Part shown: positions 60,801 to 64,000 of the stretch, one piece after another
How positions within the stretch are numbered: position 1 is the stretch's first letter
Layout of the letters: the number at the start of each line of letters is the position of its first letter
Assembly: GCA_020746105.1 (NCBI GenBank)
Contig: CM036623.1
Coordinates: 2,852,001-2,916,000 of the forward strand
DNA: 64,000 nucleotides
Reading direction: 5' to 3'
Origin: Trogon surrucura
Lineage: Eukaryota > Chordata > Aves > Trogoniformes > Trogonidae
Notes under the pieces: generated by a model
The model's database searches: none
Told to the model about the DNA's origin: nothing
What the model saw: only the letters and a program-made list of their open reading frames with translations
Made by a program: the position numbers and the translations under genes

Positions 60801-63077
60801 CATACCACCTGTTTCCTTGCGTTGGACTGTGATGTATATATTCTCTAGGAAACTGGAGCTTTGCAAATGGGTTCTCTCTTGTTCAAAAAACCAAATTTCT
60901 CCTGAGTTCCTATGTAAATACAGGAAAGTTGCTTGTGTGAGTAATCATGTTCTCTAAGCGTAGGGGAAAGGTAAGAGACTTTACAAAAATAAGTACGATT
61001 AAAGATTGTGGTAGCATCATTCGGTCTAGCAGAGAAGCACAGAAGAAGAAACATTTTCTTAGTAGAACATTAAAGACACTTACAAATACTAATTGACACT
61101 GTCAAACATGGTTTTAAGCCTTGGTCCCATTCTGGAATGGAGGCAGCTTGTACTGCGTGTTGGGTTGTTCAGGGCTTTGGAGTACAGCAGGCAGCTTAAA
61201 CACCTGACTTTGCTTGTGGTATCAGGTGTGGAAGTAGATTTACTGTGGCTGTTCTTCCACTGGAAACATTTGAGTATTCTATGCTATTTAGAATAACAAG
61301 TGCACCAAGGAGAACGAAATGCCTCTTCTGCATCACCCAAAGGGCTTTCTGGCCTGATCCCTTATCTCTGCCAGGGAGGATAAGGGAAGTGTGAAACAAA
61401 CAAAATAAAAAACCCACCACCAAACCCCCAAAAGTAAAGAGTACATGATTCAAGTGAGCACAATCTGAAACCAAGAGAGGTCAAATGTTTACTGTGCTCA
61501 GTAGTTGGGAACTTAATTCAAAATTCCCTGTACCTTTCTAACGTGTTTCTGTATGCTGTTGGCAGAAAAAGGCTTAGGTGCGATTCTCTGCTTATATCAG
61601 CTGGAAACAATACCTAGAATTTTGCTTAAAAAATTGTGGTTTATTTTTTTTAAAAAAAATCTCTCACATAAATGTACTAAGGTAAATCCTGTCAGTCTTT
61701 GCTGGCCAATGCTGAAAAAGCTGTGTACTTCTGGACATTGCCCTCTGTGTCAGGTGGGGTTGCAGAAGCAATAATTTACAGTGGTCAAGAACAAGATGAG
61801 AAGATCTTTTGGATCTATCTTGGGAACCACTAGGCCAAAGACTACTGGAAATGTTAAATGCGTGTGGCAGAAAAACCTTCTCCTTTCTGTTTAAGCCTGT
61901 GTAAATTCAGAGCGAGAGTGGTGTCTTTTCTCTTGAAATTGGTGTCAATTTTGTGTATGGTTTTTGCATGTGATAAAGGTCACACGTGCTGGGCAAATGG
62001 CAACCTGTAGAAGGTGGTAAAGTTCTATTACGTCTCTGCTTTCTAAAAGTCATTATAGGTGGCGATATTTGTCACTGTTACTAACCTGTGAAATATTTGA
62101 AAATGTTTTTAAATTATAACCTGGGCACCAAATAAAACGTACCCTAAGAACATAATTAAAAACTTGTCCATCCATCTTCATTCCCCATCTTAAATTTTAG
62201 AGTCATTTGGAGCTCGTGTCGTTTCAGGGTAGTTCAGTGAGACAAAGTAAGTGTCTGGGAGGAAGGCATGGAATTAAAGCTTGTGTAGGTAAAGGAAATG
62301 GCCACGCAACATTCAGCTCTGGGTTTGGAGTTTGAATTTCTAGAATGGTGCTGACACTTGAAAGACCGTGTGCTGATTTAATTGCTTTCTGGCCAGTATC
62401 AATGGAGTGTATCGATGCTAAAATGTTTAACTAGAGACCGATGCTTTGAAGTTAAAAGCTAATATTCTTAAAGATTGCATTAGATCTCTTAATGGATAGA
62501 ACCTATTTTCTCACTTCTCTGAAGATTGTGACTTAACTACTTGGCAGTATCTCTGAACTGACAAAATTGGCAACTTCATTTAGAGAAGGAATTATTCAGC
62601 AGTTCTTATCAGCCAATTTGTATTTAAAATGCAGCATTTAAAGTAGCCTGGCTTATCAAGTATTAATACTTTCCTTTTTTTTTTTTTTTCTTCCATGCTG
62701 AAGATGTATGAGCAGAGGCTAATTGGTCAAATGGGTGCTTTCCTAAAAAAAAAAGTGGTCTAAGGAAGACCTTAAACAAGGACTTGTGTGTTGTCTGAGA
62801 AAGCATGAGGAATGCTTTTGGCAAAGGAGGAGAAGAGTGACCATGCCATGTTTCGTCTGCTAATCGCTTTCCTTGCCTCTGACAGGGAAGCATCACCCGG
62901 CGAACGAGATGCAGCATGTGGTTGAGTCTGAGAAAGTAGTGGAAATCGCGGTTGCACATGAGTACGGCCATGACCATTCCCGGTTACACGCCTACATTGG
63001 CGTGTCCCTTGTCCTCGGCTTTGTCTTCATGCTCTTGGTGGATCAGATAGGCAGCTTGCATGTGCACTCTACAGATG
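51780..63077 (+). CDS. SLC39A9: Zinc transporter ZIP9, N-terminal part (3 exons, 3' partial)
   Basis: Joined exons 51780-51875, 57181-57289 and 62886-63077 encode 132 residues plus one base; the family protein is about 307 aa, so the rest lies right of the window. Seen: membrane segment 1 at about 4-28 ([10 protein letters not shown] follows, with a potential N-glycosylation sequon at Asn29), segment 2 at about 35-59 ([20 protein letters not shown]), a His-containing loop at 69-101 with GKHH and HEYGHDH, and segment 3 at about 102-123 ([18 protein letters not shown]). The start ATG has G at -3 and +4, and no in-frame ATG lies upstream. From memory the protein is close to human SLC39A9, a ZIP-family importer that raises cytosolic zinc and has been reported as a membrane androgen receptor. 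The gene shares a CpG island with ERH. Confidence 0.96.
51876..57180 (+). other. SLC39A9: SLC39A9 intron 1
   Basis: A 5.3 kb AT-rich intron. It contains one CR1 at 52449-52975; nothing else is recognised. Confidence 0.75.
52449..52975 (+). mobile_element. CR1 LINE, 5'-truncated
   Basis: It runs from TGCTCTCATGAGACCCCACT to the CR1 tail (GATGATCTTTAAGGTCCCTT, CCATTCTGTGAT). In the plus direction it encodes the ORF2 C-terminal pattern [17 protein letters not shown], broken by a stop at 52806. It is related to the 19240 copy rather than to the 40531 subfamily (CCCATGGCAGGGGGGTTGGA). Confidence 0.92.
57181..57289 (+). CDS. SLC39A9: SLC39A9 coding exon 2
   Basis: 109 bp between TTGGTTACAG and GTAAGA, encoding [20 protein letters not shown] to EEILE plus the first base of Gly. 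It carries the second membrane segment and the conserved PEG motif ([12 protein letters not shown]). Confidence 0.96.
60612..60692 (-). mobile_element. Internal CR1 fragment
   Basis: AGATCCCCCTGAGCCGCCTC, TTCTCCAGGCTGACCAGTCC and CTAGCTCTCTCAGGCTTTCC match the reversed CR1 ORF2 C-terminal region ([17 protein letters not shown] type). Both ends of the element are missing. Confidence 0.82.
60701..60780 (+). repeat. Tandem duplication of about 40 bp
   Basis: Unit 1 at 60701-60742 and unit 2 at 60743-60780 both run TCTTCATGTT..TATATTATAGTGCT..GTTGCTT. Unit 2 is 4 bp shorter with a few changes. It abuts the CR1 fragment that ends at 60692. Confidence 0.88.
62675..62689. repeat. Poly(T) tract (15 T)
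   Basis: A T run about 200 bp upstream of SLC39A9 exon 3. It could form part of a distal pyrimidine tract but is most simply a homopolymer. Confidence 0.8.
62886..63077 (+). CDS. SLC39A9: SLC39A9 coding exon 3
   Basis: 192 bp between CCTCTGACAG and GTAAGT. It encodes the His-containing loop ([30 protein letters not shown]) and the third membrane segment, ending in HVHSTD plus one base. The loop is the least conserved part compared with human. Confidence 0.95.
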
Positions 63078-63371
63078 GTAAGTAAAGATTCGCTTCAGTT
63101 AGACTTGCTAATTAGTCTTAACCCAGCTAGTCGCAAATATTTTTTTTTTTTGAATGCTAGTGAGATTTAGTTTGGCCAGTCACATCCAGAGTTTCAGTAG
63201 GTCCTTTACAAATACAAAAGCAAGGTCTTTATGAAATGCTTGTGCTGGAAATCTGTCCTGGAATTCAGCATAACTTGAGAGCTTGCTTTGCTGATCTGAA
63301 CTAACTGTATGAGCACGTGTGGTGTGGGGGTGGAGGGTGACTTGACGCTTGAGTTATTGTCTGTTTTACAG

Positions 63372-63414
63372 TATCACCCATAGGGGATTTCTTTGGCTTT
63401 CCAAAAAACTTCAG
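63372..63414 (+). other. SLC39A9: Candidate cryptic/cassette exon in SLC39A9 intron 3
   Basis: The acceptor GTCTGTTTTACAG and donor CAG|GTTAGT enclose 43 bp that read on in frame from exon 3 as VSPIGDFFGFPKNF. The length is not a multiple of three, so inclusion would shift the canonical downstream frame. There is no matching exon in the human gene that I recall. Confidence 0.2.
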
Positions 63415-63839
63415 GTTAGTCTTATCTTCATTTACTTTTCCTACTTAATTGTCATACATGTAGGTAACACTTGTAAACAGTGAGAGTTTCTCTTAAGGAA
63501 GACTGCAGAAATAACTAGATGTAAGCTCTGGTCCTTTAGCTGCACAGCTGGACTCCCACCCTAGAGCCTCACTTACTTCAAAATACTTCATGCATAGTCC
63601 AGGAGTTTCCCAACTTCATTGCAAGACTCTGAACATGCCTACAGTTCCTTTGGTTTCCTGCCTGTGGCTTCATGCTCAGATTATAGCTTGAAATCCACCA
63701 AAGGTGTTTTATTAACTGGAAAGGTGCTTTTTTACCTTCGGCTGCTCATTTTCTCTCACATAATCTCTTCTAGTGGAATTTGGCCCTCGAAAATTAAGGA
63801 ATTGATCTTGAAGGAAAAGTGAAACCCAAACACAAAGAA

Positions 63840-63861
63840 GGGGGGGGGGGGGGGGGGGGGG
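63840..63861. repeat. Poly(G) run (22 G)
   Basis: An uninterrupted run of 22 G on the plus strand in SLC39A9 intron 3. Homopolymer length is error-prone in any assembly. Confidence 0.9.
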
Positions 63862-64000
63862 ATATGTTTCGCGTGGATCCTTGGCAGGTCGCGGTGTAGC
63901 TGCGCCAATGCTTGTGTGAGTTTGGTGCGGTGGGACAGATGGGAGGCCAGTGTGGGGGCTCTGTCACCTTGTGCTCAAGGAGAAGCATAAATGGAACCAC

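Larger units (their letters stand above)
57290..62885 (+). other. SLC39A9: SLC39A9 intron 2
   Basis: A 5.6 kb intron. It holds a small CR1 fragment at 60612-60692, a tandem duplication at 60701-60780 and a T15 run at 62675-62689. No other feature is recognised. Confidence 0.75.
63078..64000 (+). other. SLC39A9: SLC39A9 intron 3 (cut by window edge)
   Basis: No canonical next exon (expected to start DPEAARSS-like) is found before 64000. The stretch contains a candidate 43 bp cassette exon at 63372-63414 and a G22 run at 63840-63861. Confidence 0.7.

Overview
The window is nuclear DNA from a vertebrate, most likely a bird. All protein genes are split by introns with GT..AG borders, and the recognisable interspersed repeats are almost all CR1-type LINE fragments, many still ending in the (ATTCTGTG)n-like 3' tail typical of avian CR1. 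I recognised no SINEs, DNA transposons or clear retroviral genes. The species cannot be named from the sequence alone.

Three conserved genes lie in the order GALNT16 (+), ERH (-), SLC39A9 (+). This is the order I recall for human 14q24.1, so it is a conserved syntenic block. (1) 1-25600: the last ten coding exons of GALNT16, covering about 366 C-terminal residues (most of the catalytic domain and the whole ricin-type lectin domain), then a roughly 3 kb 3' UTR. The 5' exons lie left of the window. (2) 25600-43250: intergenic DNA with four CR1 pieces, homopolymer tracts and some unexplained single-copy sequence that could hold regulatory elements. (3) 43255-50946: all of ERH on the minus strand, four coding exons giving exactly 104 residues. 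Its first coding exon contributes only the ATG. (4) 50310-51720: a CpG island between ERH and SLC39A9, which are head to head with start codons 833 bp apart, so it is a probable bidirectional promoter. (5) 51780-64000: the first three coding exons of SLC39A9 (ZIP9), about 132 of roughly 307 residues. The gene continues past the right edge.

The genes do not form a pathway. GALNT16 starts mucin-type O-glycosylation in the Golgi, ERH is a small nuclear RNA-processing factor, and SLC39A9 is a membrane zinc transporter. Only ERH and SLC39A9 are physically coupled, by the shared promoter. I found no undescribed multi-gene system. The most interesting details are the two lectin-domain introns that split QxW motifs at the same point, the ERH exon ending exactly at ATG, a snap-back inverted repeat at the 5' end of a truncated CR1, and a candidate frame-shifting cassette exon in SLC39A9.
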